Positions 1 through 10,590 are shown, counted from the first letter of the stretch. The stretch: DNA of 64,000 nt from Litsea cubeba (GCA_012931725.1 WHSA01000944.1:62001-126000); one strand, 5' to 3'. A program made the numbers and translations. The notes: generated by a model not told the origin, from the letters alone.

Positions 1-112
1 CACCACAGCCTCATTACACCGCCCCCACGAACATACCCACCAATCATCGCGCTCCAACTCACCGGTTTTGTCTTGGGCATTTCATCGAACATCTTGCGTG
101 CAAACTCAAGAC
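1..112 (-). pseudogene. Pentatricopeptide repeat (PPR) protein fragment, running off the left edge
   Basis: Read on the minus strand, this stretch gives ARKMFDEMPK followed by VSWSAMIGGYVR, the typical core of a PLS-class PPR motif. Such proteins bind organellar RNA in mitochondria or plastids, with each repeat forming a helical hairpin. Only about 35 residues lie in the window; the C-terminal direction continues off the left end. Upstream of the fragment (rising coordinates) the reading frame runs straight into an inverted repeat beginning at 111, so the N-terminal part is either cut off or interrupted there. Whether the gene outside the window is alive cannot be seen. The family call is fairly firm; the status (fragment or interrupted gene) is inference. 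Confidence 0.6.
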
Positions 113-809
113 CATTCTGTGGGAACCCAAATAAAAATTGGGTTTTTCATGATGGAGAAGAGGGGAGGAGCAGGAGGAGGTATGAGAAGGGAAGGGTGGT
201 GTTGCATAGGATGGACGGATCTGGGTCAGAAGGAGGTGAGGGTTTTCACGGATTTCATGGACGACAATCATAGAATTCTCTTCCTGATGAAATTGCCAAC
301 CATAGAATTTTCCAAATCACTTGTTGACCAGAGTAACATAAAAGGGAAGATAAGGTTGCAATGAACAAAAGATGTCCAATTCACAACTTCTTCCACTAGA
401 AAATGCATCAATTTCCTCACGTTTCATGTGATGGGTTGTTTATTCCTCAAAGGTAGTGATGAGGCAAAGAGGAGAAACATGATGTATAATCTGTAATCTC
501 ATTTGCATGTGTTCTTTTGCTGATTGATGGGCAACCCAACTGAAATTTAGAGCCGACTCTTCCCTCCTCCCTCCTCCCTCCCTCCTCCTCCTCTCCTCCC
601 CTCTTCTCCCTCCTCCTCCTCTTCCTCCTCCTCCCCTCTTAAAAAGGATAGAGAGGGTCAAATGTTTTTGGCCCATTTGTAGTGTATTGCTCTAGAACAG
701 CACCAGCAATCAAGAGAGACAAATGCCCTCTCCTCCCTCCTCCTCTCTTCCTCCTCCCCTCTTCTCCATCATGAAAAACCCCTTTTTTTTTTGGTTCCCG
801 CAGAATGGT
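111..809. repeat. Inverted repeat with polypyrimidine tracts
   Basis: Bases 111-170 reappear as the reverse complement at about 750-809: both arms carry ACCATTCTG(T/C)GGGAACC, then a GGGTTTTTCATGATGG block and a GAAGAGGGGAGGAG block. Two C/T-rich tracts (about 555-640 and 727-775) lie between and beside the arms. The left arm abuts the PPR fragment. It could be a foldback or MITE-like element of about 700 bp, but no target duplication was found. No gene was recognised inside. Confidence 0.5.
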
Positions 810-1369
810 CGATATCGACCATAAAGTGGTCGATATCGATAATATCACTAAACGACAAAAAAAAAAAAATACGAAAACGCACCATATGCCCTTATCCGTG
901 TCCATTATAAACGTGGCACCTGTAGAGATGTATAGTGTCCTATGGGGACCTGGTGGGTAAATTCCTCTTTAAATTATTATATATATATATATATATCTAT
1001 ATTTATCAATCTTGGGTTGGGCGGGCCGGGCCGGGCTTCGGCCAACTCATTATAGCCTGATTTGGGCCTGGGCCAGGCTTGGACAAATAGTTTAGAAGCC
1101 GGGCCAGCCCATGAACACCCCTACAAACAACCCCATTTCTGTTCCCCCAAATCAGTAATAACATCCATGATTGAGGGAAAAAAAAAAGAGATTTTGCTGA
1201 CGTATCAATAATATTTAAGAAAACATGAGGGGATTATTCTAATGCAAAAAAAAAAAAAAACTTTCCACACTACACGTTTGAACTATTGGTGATTGTTTCC
1301 AATTCCCGTTTTCTCCACTTTGAGACCTTTATTCTCTTTCTGGGTGTTATGAAATAGATTGAGAACCGT
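810..1369. other. Gene-free stretch with a short AT microsatellite and a possible hAT-type end
   Basis: No coding region was recognised. There is an AT dinucleotide run near 978-998. A GGCCGGGCC-rich segment (about 1018-1110) ends with GAACACCCCTA, which on the other strand is TAGGGGTGTTC, like the termini of many plant hAT elements. No matching second terminus was found, so this is only a possible element end. A/T-rich sequence with several poly-A runs follows to 1369. Confidence 0.25.
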
Positions 1370-1606
1370 GGATAGTTTTCTCCAACTCCATTACTGACTC
1401 TAAAAAACCACAAGAAAGCTCAAATGAAAAATCTTTCTGAAATTTATCAACCCAAGAAAACCCTAGAATTTCTTTAAAAGATCTTTTTTTCAATCTTTTC
1501 CTTCTGCAACCTGAGATTGTTTCAAAGAAAACGCATATGACAATTTAAACTATCATCACTTGAGGTGCAAAAACTCCACAAACAAGAGAGAGCTTTTTCT
1601 TTTGAC

Positions 1607-1845
1607 CTATCATCTCCCCAAATCACATTCACTTGCAAGATTGGAACGAGAAGAGCAGCACCCAAGATCCACGCAATCACGGCCGCATCAACAATCTGAT
1701 TCATTTGCTGACTCAATCCTCTTGACACCACAACCATCAAATACTTCCTCTCCTTCGCCACCGTCACGCTCCACCTCCGATACTCCCCATTGAAATCCAA
1801 GCATGGTTGACACCTCAACCCCTCCGGCTGCTTCCAAAATTCTTC
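1607..1845 (-). pseudogene. O-fucosyltransferase (GT65-like, DUF246 family) exon fragment, copy 1
   Basis: Minus-strand translation gives EEFWKQPEGL, LDFNGEYRR, then YLMVVVSRGLSQQMNQIVD and ILGAALLVPILQVNVIWGDD. This is the N-terminal part of the plant GDP-fucose protein O-fucosyltransferase-like domain, whose members are Golgi glycosyltransferases; the family usually reads SGGLNQQRNQIVDAVVIARILGA here. The exon opens after an AG acceptor at 1846-1847 and ends at WGDD, where family members often have an exon junction. The catalytic remainder, roughly 350 residues, is absent from the window, so this is a gene fragment. The conserved GGLNQQR has become RGLSQQM, which fits decay. The paralogous fragment is at 29112-29343. 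Confidence 0.7.
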
Positions 1846-2007
1846 CTATGCATCCCAGTTCCACACAAAAACAAACCACCCCAAAACTCATTAACAATCA
1901 GAAATAAAAAAGTGAGGGAAAGTGAAAGAAAGAGAGGTATCGAGCGCCATACCTGAGAATAGAGAGAGTGGGAGAGAGGAAAAGAGAAGCTCCTGTATTT
2001 TCTTTTT

Positions 2008-2357
2008 GAGGATTAATTTACAGAACAACGCCTATGTTTTTAGGAAACCTAAAAAAAAAACCTTGTCTTTTTAAAATTTACACGTACATGCCTTGACTGA
2101 TAGTCAAGGCTAATGACATGGAACGGAGTTTCCCCCACTCCGTCTCCTTTTTAGAATTACCAATTTTACCCTTGAAGTAAAAAATACTATTTTAATCCCA
2201 AAACCCCATCTCTCTCTTTGAACTTTTCTACTCCGGTTCCTCTCATTCATCTCTGCTCATCTTCTACTCCAGTTCTACTCATCTAATGGCCTCTCTCATT
2301 CATCTTTGCTCATCTTCTACTACAGTTCTGCTCATCTCATGGCGTCTAACAAATCGC
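2008..2357 (+). repeat. Left terminal inverted repeat of the Pack-MULE
   Basis: This arm runs from GAGGATTAATTTACA to a TCTAACAAATC block and is the reverse complement of 3528-3801 with scattered differences. It is longer than the right arm because a CTCATCTTCTAC-containing stretch of roughly 70 bp is duplicated inside it near 2245-2340. Confidence 0.8.
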
Positions 2358-3064
2358 CAAAACCCATGAACATCTCAAAGACATATCCCTCTCTATAAAA
2401 AACAACGCAGGGTCATCTCGGATTGTACCCTTGTCCAGGTTATTTGGGTAGCATGTGTGTTGGTCATGTCTGATTGTATCTCTTTCCAAAGACTTTGGGT
2501 AGCCCGTGTTCGTTGGTTTAGGGGCCTAGTTTCACTTATGTGTTTGATTTTGAGAAAAATAAATAAATAAAGAATTTTGGGCATCAATCTTCTATTCAAG
2601 TTGAATTTGAGCGAGCACAACGTAGATTAAATGCCTCGACGCTCGTGAGCTCGAGCGGTCAAACTCATTACATTTAAGCTTCAAGCCTTAACAACTTTCA
2701 GCACGGTGGGCTGATTAGAGGAAGCTTAGCTCTGTTCCGCTTGTTCAATTAAGTTACGAATATAGAACAATAATTGGAAGATTGATTTGTCCTCACACAA
2801 ATAAGGTGGATGTATAAAACTGATGATTGGAACCCAACTTATGTCACTAGTTGTCATCCATATAATTGGGTGGCCTAGATCACTGGATTACATTTATATA
2901 TTAACTCTCAAAGTGGCATTCCTCCTGGTACACACTACATTGTTGGCTACTACCTGGGCACTATTTATGTACAGGCTACCTTGCAGTGCCGAATCTAAAC
3001 CAGAAACTTAAGTTGCTTACGATAATTAGATCAAGGGCTTAACTTGAGTTTCTCGTTCTTCGCC

Positions 3065-3445
3065 TCAAAACTGTCTCATTTTCTCATCCTTGACAGTAAT
3101 GGCAATGAACTTGCAAGGTTCAACATCTTCCAGCATCTGTACCATGGTTCTCATAGAAGGTCTCAGTGATGGCAGCCTTGCGGTGCAAAGCACGGCAAAC
3201 CTCATCACCTTAACAACGTAATCTTTGAATGACCCAGGGATCCTAGAATCCACCACATCAATATGCTCTCCCTGGTCGTAATCTGGGTTGCGATCCAGGA
3301 GACGATGTCTTTGTTGTCTCCGAATTGAGGTTCAATTGGCTGTTTCCCCGTTACTAGCTCCATCAGAACGACTCCAAAGCTATACACATCGTTCTTCTCG
3401 TCTACTTTGAAAGTATAGGTTTACTCTGTAGGGAGAGATCAAACA
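3065..3445 (-). pseudogene. LRR receptor-like kinase fragment (RLK7/HAIKU2-like kinase C-terminus) captured in the Pack-MULE
   Basis: Minus-strand reading gives VDEKNDVYSFGVVLMELVTG, then KQPIEPQFGDNKDIVSW, then after a one-base frameshift near 3250 DVVDSRIPGSF, VMRFAVLCTARLPSLRPSMR and MVQMLEDVEPCK, ending in a stop at 3065. This is kinase subdomain IX to the end of the protein, closest in pattern to subfamily XI LRR receptor kinases (RLK7/IKU2 type), which act at the plasma membrane. The ATP site, HRD and DFG motifs are missing, so it cannot be a kinase. The position between terminal inverted repeats with a 9-bp target duplication shows it was captured by the element. A chimeric transcript is possible but not shown. 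Confidence 0.75.
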
Positions 3446-3527
3446 AACAGAGAGTTAAAATATTGGTGGTTCTGTTTCAGTGATGACTCAGCTCCGACGC
3501 GTCCGAGGAACGAGGACCTATCAACGA

Positions 3528-3801
3528 CGGAGATTTGTTAGAGACCATGAGATGAGCAGAGATGAATGTGAGAGAACTGGAGTAGAAAAGTTAAAAGAGA
3601 GAGATAGGGTTTTAGGATTAAAATAGTATTTTTTGCTTCAAGGGTAAAATCCGTAATTCTAAAATGGAGAGAGAGTGGGGAACGTCCGTTCCATCTCATT
3701 AGCCCTTTACTATCAGTCAAGGAATGTATGTGTAAAATTTAAATTGACAGGGGGGTTTTTGAGGTTTCCTGAAAACATAGGTGTCTTTTTGTAAAATCCT
3801 C
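3528..3801 (-). repeat. Right terminal inverted repeat of the Pack-MULE
   Basis: This is the reverse complement of the left arm. Shared landmarks on the element's own strand are CCTATGTTTT, CTTGACTGATAGT, ACCCTTGAAG and ACTATTTTAATCC. It ends at 3801 directly before the 9-bp duplication TTTCTTTTT. Confidence 0.8.
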
Positions 3802-3889
3802 TTTCTTTTTCATTCCAAGGGAGCAATTGAGAGGGCGCATTAGTTGACATGGCATTTTATATATGTGGCACTATGGGATAGGCCGAAAC

Positions 3890-3978
3890 AGTTTTCCCTT
3901 GTATTGTTTCGTTGAAACTGGGGATCAGACTCATATTACTCGTGCCAGCATTAATTAATGATAGGAGAATTTGACCCT
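3890..3978 (+). pseudogene. LINE (L1-type) fragment, left part, interrupted by the Tat element
   Basis: The plus-strand frame entering the Tat insertion reads NDRRI then a stop then (after the element) PFTKNGQVSSKSAYKI. That is the usual L1-type junction DR-x-I-W-x-x-T-K-N-G before the zinc-binding reverse transcriptase tail; the stop replaces the conserved Trp (TGG to TGA). The fragment continues at 14883. Only the last 25 or so codons can be supported on this side. Confidence 0.5.
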
Positions 3979-4724
3979 TGTTTGGGGATATTTCCACTAA
4001 GCCAAAATCAAAAGCTAATCCCGATCCCAAGAGCTAAATCTCACCCCCACTTGGCCGAAACGGGTCGCGGCTAAAGGGTCGCGGCACGCGCCGAGATGAG
4101 CACCCCCGAGGTCAGGTGTCGCGGGGCATTGTACACCGACTTCGGCACGGCAGATTTGACAGACGCTGATGGGACTGTCGACAAGATAGAGGCACGTACT
4201 CAGGCGTGCCCTGCAGACCATCATTACTGATAAAACGGCGTATACAGAACACGTGCGCCCCCAGGGCATGGCTCCGGGCCTGGCCCGATGGGACCTAGCC
4301 CAAAAGTCAGAACCGCCGCCTGACCCGGCAAGGTTAGCATTTAATGAAGCATGGGTAGGTGAGGCAGCATTTAATGCATTATGGGCTGAGTGGATGGAGC
4401 CACTCGAGTGGCCAGCCCAATCTTGGAACTCGCCCACACTAGTCATCTCCATCGCCTATAAATAGCATCTCCATCCCCATTCTTAAGGTACGCTACCCAT
4501 AACACACGGACTGACTCTGCAATTTTCTCTCCATCTCCCTCATTTAGTCCCTGAACTAACTTAAGCATCGGAGAGCCTTGCGCTGCCCGCAGCCAGGGTC
4601 CTCTGACGTGTTTTCCTCTCTTCCTCCTGAGGTTCAGTCAGAATCACGATCGTCGCCCTCCAAATCAGTCAAGACAAGAAGTCCTAACCCCAGATCCAAA
4701 GTCCGTAATTTTTAGGCACTTACA
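3979..4724 (+). repeat. 5' LTR of the Tat element
   Basis: The LTR starts TGTTTGGGGATATTTCC and ends GGCACTTACA. It matches 14138-14882 closely. A promoter TATA box (CTATAAATA) is at 4456-4464, so transcription should start about 30 bp later, near 4490. Confidence 0.95.
4456..4464 (+). promoter_or_regulatory. TATA box in the Tat 5' LTR
   Basis: CTATAAATA, preceded by a GC-richer U3 region and followed by the repeat region of the LTR. The same box is at 14615-14623 in the right LTR. Confidence 0.75.
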
Positions 4725-4742
4725 ATTGGCGCCGTCTGTGGG
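4725..4742 (+). other. Primer-binding site of the Tat element
   Basis: TTGGCGCCGTCTGTGGG starts two bases after the LTR's terminal CA. The same motif follows the left LTR of the unrelated-looking element at 15953, which suggests a shared tRNA primer and perhaps shared reverse-transcription machinery. Confidence 0.85.
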
Positions 4743-4806
4743 GATAGTACTAACCCATACCCGAAAACCTTTCCCAAAACCTTTCTCAGAACCTTTTCCA
4801 ATCACC

Positions 4807-6784
4807 ATGGCTCCGAGGAACAAAAGAGGCGGATAACACCCGAAGTCTCACCCTTCTGGGCCGCTGGTTCTCCCTGGACCATTGCCCTACGTGTCCCATC
4901 CAGAAGAGCGCAACACGAGAGGGGAGGCTGCAGAGGTGGACAGTTACCACACTGAATCTGCCTCATCCCCGTTGGAGATGGGGAGTCCGCCGCGGCTGAA
5001 TGCTCCCCCCAGGAGCGCTTCTCGAAGGGCAAGGCCCCGGCAGCGGCGGGGTCACACCGATCCGAGCGCCGCTCGGACCACGAAGGCAACAGAGCCGACC
5101 CCGCTCAAGCAGCAATCAGGGCTCAGAACCTCGCTCTCCAGGAGAAAGACGATCTTATCCGCCAGCTCAGGCAGCAGCTCCGGGAAAGAGAGACAGTCCT
5201 CGGGGGCGGTGATCCCGTAGGCAGAAAGGATCCCGTCACCGGCAAAGACTTAAGGGAGCACCTGAACGACAAGAGCCGCGAACGGAGCCACGCTGGGAGT
5301 TCTTGCCATAACCACATTGATAGGGGGTCAATGCCGAGGTCAGAGGCGGGAGATCAGAAGGCTTTGATTGACCGCCTGGTCAAACAGGCCATCCAGAACA
5401 CCCTGAAGGAGGCAGGGCTCGCTCAGAACCAGCCAGGCGTCCCCGACTTCGCAGGCCTCGACTCGTCTCCCTTCTCCAGAGAAATAATCGACTATCCCCT
5501 CCCCAAGAAGTTCAGCGTCCCGAGGTTCGTCCTCTACGACGGAACCTCGGACCCAGCAGCACATCTTCGGCATTTCACCCAGAAACTATCCGTCTGGGGT
5601 GACGTCGGGCACCTCAACTGCAGAGTCTTCTCCTCCAGCCTGGGGGACCTTCCCCTCAAATGGTTCTGCGCGCTCCCGGAAGGATCAATCACGAACTGGT
5701 CTCAGTTGCGAGAGTCCTTCCTGGGGAAATTTCAGGCGCACAGAGTCATTCCAAAGACTGACAGCGACATCATGGCCCTCAGGATAAGGTGGAGTGAAAG
5801 CGTCACTCAATTCGCCAAGAGATTTTGGACGGTTTATAGCCAAATCGACAACTCCTCCGAAGATGTCACAATCAGGTCCTTCCAGCACGCCCTCCTGCCA
5901 AGGTGCGAACTTCGGAAAGAACTCGTCCGAAACCCAGTCCTCTCTGTAACGGCCCTCATGGCAAGGGTAAACAAGTACATCGAGCAAGAAGAGGACGATG
6001 CGCAGGCCAACGAAAGCTTTGGCGTTTCCAAGAGCCGGTCTCGGAACAAGAACCGGTCTCGGCAGGAGGACCGACCGCGGCAGGAGGATCGATCCCGGCA
6101 GGAAGACCGAACCTCTGGGAGGGAAAGGAGAACCTTCCGCAGAGAAAAGACGAGCCGAGACCACCACTCGGGTGGCCAGTCGTCGGCCTCGACTCGCACT
6201 CCAGGAGGGGGCAAGAGACACAGACCGTCCTACTCTTCGCGCGAAAGGGTCAATGCGGTCTTCAAAAAGCCGATCCACCAGATACTGGACAAGATCCAGG
6301 GAAAGTCGTACTTTAAATGGCCGCAACCCATGAAGAGCGACCCCTCCACGAGGGATCAGACAAAGTTCTGCGCTTATCACAAGCAGAACGGGCATAACAC
6401 TGAGGATTGTTACTCCCTCAAGGACCATCTCGGGAGGCTTGTCAATGACGGGCACCTGAAGGAGTACTGCAAAGGAGCAGATAGCAGAAGCAATGGGCGA
6501 CCTCGACGCCGAACCGAGGAGGGTCATGACAGCGACGGGTCGGAGAGGATCATAAGCGTCATCCACCTGGCCCCTGCTAAGCAAAACAGCAGCCGGGCCC
6601 GTGCCGAGGCCAGGAGGGCCTCCCATGGAAAACAGGTCATGTCGGCCGAGCTCGGACCAGCCTCTAAAAAGGTTCGCAAAGAGAGGCCAAAGATCTGGTT
6701 CTCAGACGAGGACCTGGAAGGAGTCCAACTCCCTCACAATGACCCGTTAATTATGACCCTGAAGCTGGGGAGTTGCAAGGTGAT
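4807..6784 (+). pseudogene. gag: Tat element gag (broken)
   Basis: The likely start is ATG at 4807 (MAPRNKR), but a TAA follows after ten codons and the frame changes near 5090. From about 5095 the frame is open: a Gln/Arg-rich coil (LRQQLRERE), then the Retrotrans_gag capsid region (VPRFVLYDGTSDP, HLRHFTQKL, LPLKWFCALPEGSI, NWSQLRESFLGKF), a basic Arg/Glu repeat region (RQEDRPRQEDRSRQEDR) and a zinc-finger-like CAYHKQNGHNTEDC near 6370. Gag forms the cytoplasmic particle that packages element RNA. The frame is lost at a 44-bp tandem duplication (6741-6828) that cuts it off from protease, with which it should be continuous. Confidence 0.85.
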
Positions 6785-6828
6785 GACCCGTTAATTATGA
6801 CCCTGAAGCTGGGGAGTTGCAAGGTGCA
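6741..6828 (+). repeat. 44-bp tandem duplication causing a gag-protease frameshift
   Basis: Bases 6741-6784 and 6785-6828 are two consecutive copies beginning GACCCGTTAATTATGACC. As 44 is not a multiple of three, the upstream frame terminates in the second copy while the protease frame is regained one register over. Removing one copy in thought puts gag and protease in a single frame, so the duplication is a late mutation. Confidence 0.95.
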
Positions 6829-9800
6829 GAGGATTCTCGTCGACCTCGGCAGTTCGTCCGAAATCCTCTACTTCGACTGCTTTACCAAGATGGGGCTCAC
6901 CGAAGAAGATCTCCAGGAGGCGCGGACCCCCCTGATAGGGTTCAGCGCGAAGCCCGTGTATCCAAAGGGAAGAGTCTCCCTCAAAGTCCAAGTTGGAGGC
7001 ACGTCAGTAATGGCTGACTTCCTCGTCGTAGACACGCCATCCCCCTACAATGCCATCGTAGGGAGGAGCTGGCTGCACCAGATAGAGGCTGTCCCCTCCT
7101 CCTACCATCAGAAACTTAAGTTCCCTTTGGAAAGGGACGGCAGAGTCGAGGTGGTCACAGTCGACGGAGACCAGCAAATGGCCAAGCGTTGTATGATGGC
7201 CGTCGTGTCCGGCGAGGAAGAGTCAAAGCAAGTGCACATGGCAGAGCTGGAGGCCGAGCTGGACAAGGTCGGCCGCGATCCAGGAGAAAAGAGCATCGAA
7301 GACCTCACCGAGGTCAGGTTCGACCCCAGTGATCCCGAGAGGTACTTCCTGCTTGGGAGTCAGCTCGCCGAGCTGGAAAGATCCGAGCTGCTTAGCTTCC
7401 TGCTACAAAACAGAGATGTCTTCGCTTGGACCCGACAGGAAATGCCTGGCGTGGACCCCGAGGTCATGAGTCACAGGCTGAACGTAGACCCTCAAGTCAA
7501 GCCTGTGGTCTAAAAGGCAAGAAGGTCTGGAATCGACCAATCTGCAGCCGTGGTCGAAGAGGTGGAGAAACTGTTAGAGGCAAATGCAATCAGGGAGGTC
7601 CAGTACCCGAAATGGCTGGCGAACACCGTGGTAGTGAAAAAGAAGACCGGAAAGTGGAGAGTTTGCGTCGACTTCACTGACCTTAACAAGGCATGTCCCA
7701 AAGACTGCTTTCCACTCCCGAAGATCGACCAGATGATTGATGCCACTGCCGGTCATGAAAGGATGAGTTTCCTCGACGCCTACCGCGGTTATCACCAGAT
7801 ACCCATGTACGGACCAGACGAAGAAAAAACGGCATTCATCACTCCCAGGGGGACCTACTGCTATAAAGTGATGCCGTTCGGACTCAAGAATGCAGGGGCG
7901 ACCTACCAGAGGTTGGTCACCAAGATGTTCCGTGAACAGCTCGGCAAAACAGTCGAGGTGTACATTGACGACATGGTCGTCAAATCCAACCAATCTTACG
8001 ACCATCTGACGGACCTCGGCCAGGTATTCGACGTTCTCCGGAAGTTCGGGTTAAAGCTGAACGCCTCCAAATGCGCCTTCGGAGTCGGCTCCGGCAAATT
8101 CTTAGGGAGCCTCGTCACGCGACGAGGTATTGAAGCAAACCCAGACCAAATCTCTGCGATCCTGGGAATTCAGAGCCCGACAACAACGAAGCAGGTCTAG
8201 CGGCTCACCGGCATGGCCGCCGCCCTCAACCGCTTCATCAGCAGGTCTTCTGACAAGTGCCGCCCTTTCTTTCAGCTGCTGAAGAAGAACCTGAGGTTCG
8301 AGTGGACCCCGGAATGTGACTCGGCTCTCCAAGAACTCAAAGCTTACCTGGCCTCGCCTCCGCTGCTGTCGACCCCGAAGAAAGGCGAAGCGTTGTATTT
8401 GTACTTGGCAGTCTCCGATCATGCTGTGAGCTCGGTGCTGGTCAGAGAAGATGAAGGGCAGCAGAAGCCCATTTATTACACGAGCAAGACCCTCCTCGAC
8501 GCGGAAACCAGATACTTGCAGATGGAGAAGCTCGCGCTGGCCCTCGTCAGTGCCTCTCGGAAGCTCTCACACTATTTCCAGGCCCACACGATAGTGGCAG
8601 TTACGGAGCACCAACTCAAGTCTGTCTTCCGAAAGGCCGACTTCTCCGGACGCGTTTCAAGGTAGGCCGTGGAGCTGGGACAGTACGACATCCAGTACTA
8701 GCCCCGGACAGCGATCAAAGCGCAGGTTTTGGCGGATTTCATCGTCGAATTCACTTCACCGAGTTCGACGCCGAGCCCACTCGACCCCGAACTGGGGGCA
8801 AGGGGCAGAACGACTTAGTCTCGGAGACTGATTACGAGCAATCTCGGGATACGTTCCGAGATTCGGCTTGGAAGGTCTTCGTTGACGGGTCTTCCACCTC
8901 TAGAAGGGCCGGCGTCGGCGTAGTCCTCTAGTCTCCAGAAGGGCTAGTCATTGAGCAAGCCCTGACCCTTGACTTCCGAGCATCAAACAACGAGGCAGAA
9001 TACGAGGCATTGCTGGCAGGGCTGAATAGTGCCAAGGTTCTCGGAGCTCAACAGCTGGTAATCTTCAGTGACTCGCAGTTGGTGACGAGCCAACTTACTG
9101 GAGATTACCAGGCTCGCGACGACAGAATGGCGGCCTATCTGACCCTCGCCAAGAAGCTTCTATCCCAATTCCCGGAAGCAGAAGTCAAACAGATTGGCAG
9201 AGACTCTAACTCACACGCTGACGCGCTCGCCAACTTAGCTTCCGCCGTCGAAGCTGGAAAAAAGAGGATTGTGGAAGTAGGTTCGCTGACATCGCCAAGT
9301 ATAGAGCTCCGCCCACCAAGGCAGATTTTGTGCATCGACCTCGGGCCCAGTTGGATGGATCCCATCATTGCGTACCTTAAAGACGACCAACTTCCCGAGG
9401 ACAGGGCTCAAGCTCATAAAATCAGGCTCAGGGCAGCCCGGTTCTGGCTCTCTCCAGAAGGAAAACTGTACAGAAAATCCTTCACGAGCCCTTATCTCCA
9501 GTGCGTCCACCCAAGCCGAGTTGAAGACTTCCTCTACGAGATACATGAAGGCATCTGCGGAAGTCACATCGGAGGAAGGTCACTAGCATACCGGGCTATA
9601 AGCCAAGGATACTGGTGGCCATACATGCAGAAGGACGCACAGATGTACGCTATGAAATGCGAGAAGTGCCAGAAATTCTCGCACAACCTCCATCAACCTG
9701 CACAGGATCTGAGCCCGCTCTCCAGCCCGTGGCCCTTTGCTCAGTGGGGGCTGGACATCGTGGGACCTCTCCATCGAGCTCCGGGGAATAAAAGGTGGCT

Positions 9801-10590
9801 GATAGCCGCCACTGACTATTTCACCAAGTGGATAGAGGCAGAAGCATTATCTTCCATCACCGAACGGGACTCCAAGAACTTCGTATGGAAGAACATCGTC
9901 ACGAGGTTCGGCATCCCTCGAGTCTTGGTCTCGGACAACGGGACCCAATTCGACTCCAGCCTCTTCAAAAACTTTTGCAAGGAGCTCGGCATCAGGAACC
10001 ATTACTCGACTCCGGCCTATCCCCAGAGCAATGGCCAAGCCGAGGTCTCCAACAAAGTGGTCCTTGATGGGCTCAAAAAGAGACTCGATGGGGCCAAAGG
10101 AAGATGGGTGGAAGAGCTACCCAGTGTGTTGTGGGCATACAGAACCACCCCGAGACGCTCCACTTCAGAAACTCCATTCTCCTTGGCATACGGAATGGAA
10201 GCCGTGATCCCACTCGAGATCGGCCTTCCAACGCTCAGGTCTGAACTTTTTGACCAAATTCAAAACGAGAAGAACCTGACCCTGGGGTTGGATCTGGCCG
10301 AAGAACGCAGAGAAGTGGCCTCCATCCGTTTAGCGGCCTATCAGCAACGGCTCGCAAGAGATTACAATCAAAGAGTTCGAGAAAAAAAGTTCTCCATTGG
10401 AGAACTGGTCCTGAAAAAAGCACTGCCTGCAGACAAGGACCCGAATCAAGGCAAGTTGGCTCCAAACTGGCGCGGTCCGTTCAAGGTAGTCTCGACTGCA
10501 GGCCGGTCCGCGTATAATCTTGAGGATATGAATGGGAAACTACTACCGCGGCCATGGAACGCCTCGCACCTCAAGAAATTTTACTTTTAA
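6785..10590 (+). pseudogene. pol: Tat element pol: protease, reverse transcriptase, RNase H, integrase (broken)
   Basis: Protease: ILVDLGSSSEILYF near 6835, with D-L-G at the aspartic site. Reverse transcriptase (about 7550-8200): WRVCVDFTDLNKACPKD, MSFLDAYRGYHQIPM and the catalytic YIDDMVVKS are intact. RNase H (about 8870-9230): VFVDGSS, NNEAEYEALLAG, FSDSQLV and SNSHADALANLAS. Integrase (about 9540-10590): H-H-C-C finger (HEGICGSHIGGRS to CEKCQKF), core D, D and E in GLDIVGPL, LVSDNGTQFD and NGQAEVSNK, and a GPF-type C-terminus ending at 10590. In-frame stops occur at 7511, 8198, 8663, 8699 and in RNase H near 8930, and there is a frameshift between about 8760 and 8860. Most stops fit Gln or Trp codons changed by C-to-T or G-to-A. 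No function is expected without help. Confidence 0.92.

Larger units (their letters stand above)
2008..3801. mobile_element. Pack-MULE (Mutator-like element carrying a captured kinase-gene fragment)
   Basis: The element has long terminal inverted repeats (about 2008-2357 and 3528-3801, beginning GAGGATT on both strands) and a perfect 9-bp target duplication TTTCTTTTT at 1999-2007 and 3802-3810, the size Mutator-like elements make. The duplicated segment at 28886-29555 carries the same flanks joined around one TTTCTTTTT at about 29477-29486, so the empty site is visible. Inside is a piece of a receptor-like kinase gene on the minus strand and no transposase, so it would have needed a MULE transposase elsewhere. 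Bases 2358-3064 between the left repeat and the kinase piece hold no recognised coding region. Confidence 0.85.
1370..3878. repeat. Duplicated segment, copy 1 (interrupted by the Pack-MULE)
   Basis: Bases about 1370-2007 plus 3811-3878 match 28886-29555 along their whole length, in the same orientation. The shared part includes an O-fucosyltransferase exon, flanking introns and a conserved tail reading CATTCCAAGG(G/C)AGCAATTGAGAG. Copy 1 is split at 2007/3802 by a 1.8-kb insertion that copy 2 lacks. Similarity stops near 1370/28886 on the left and near 3878/29553 on the right. Confidence 0.85.

Noticed and set aside
1018..1122. Complete hAT element
   Set aside because: Only one candidate terminus (TAGGGGTGTTC on the minus strand) is visible, with no second end and no 8-bp duplication.
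5685..6626. Long minus-strand open frame opposite gag
   Set aside because: It is a shadow of the GC-rich gag frame, with no domain and no promoter or splice signals, unlike the antisense gene at 11263-13430.
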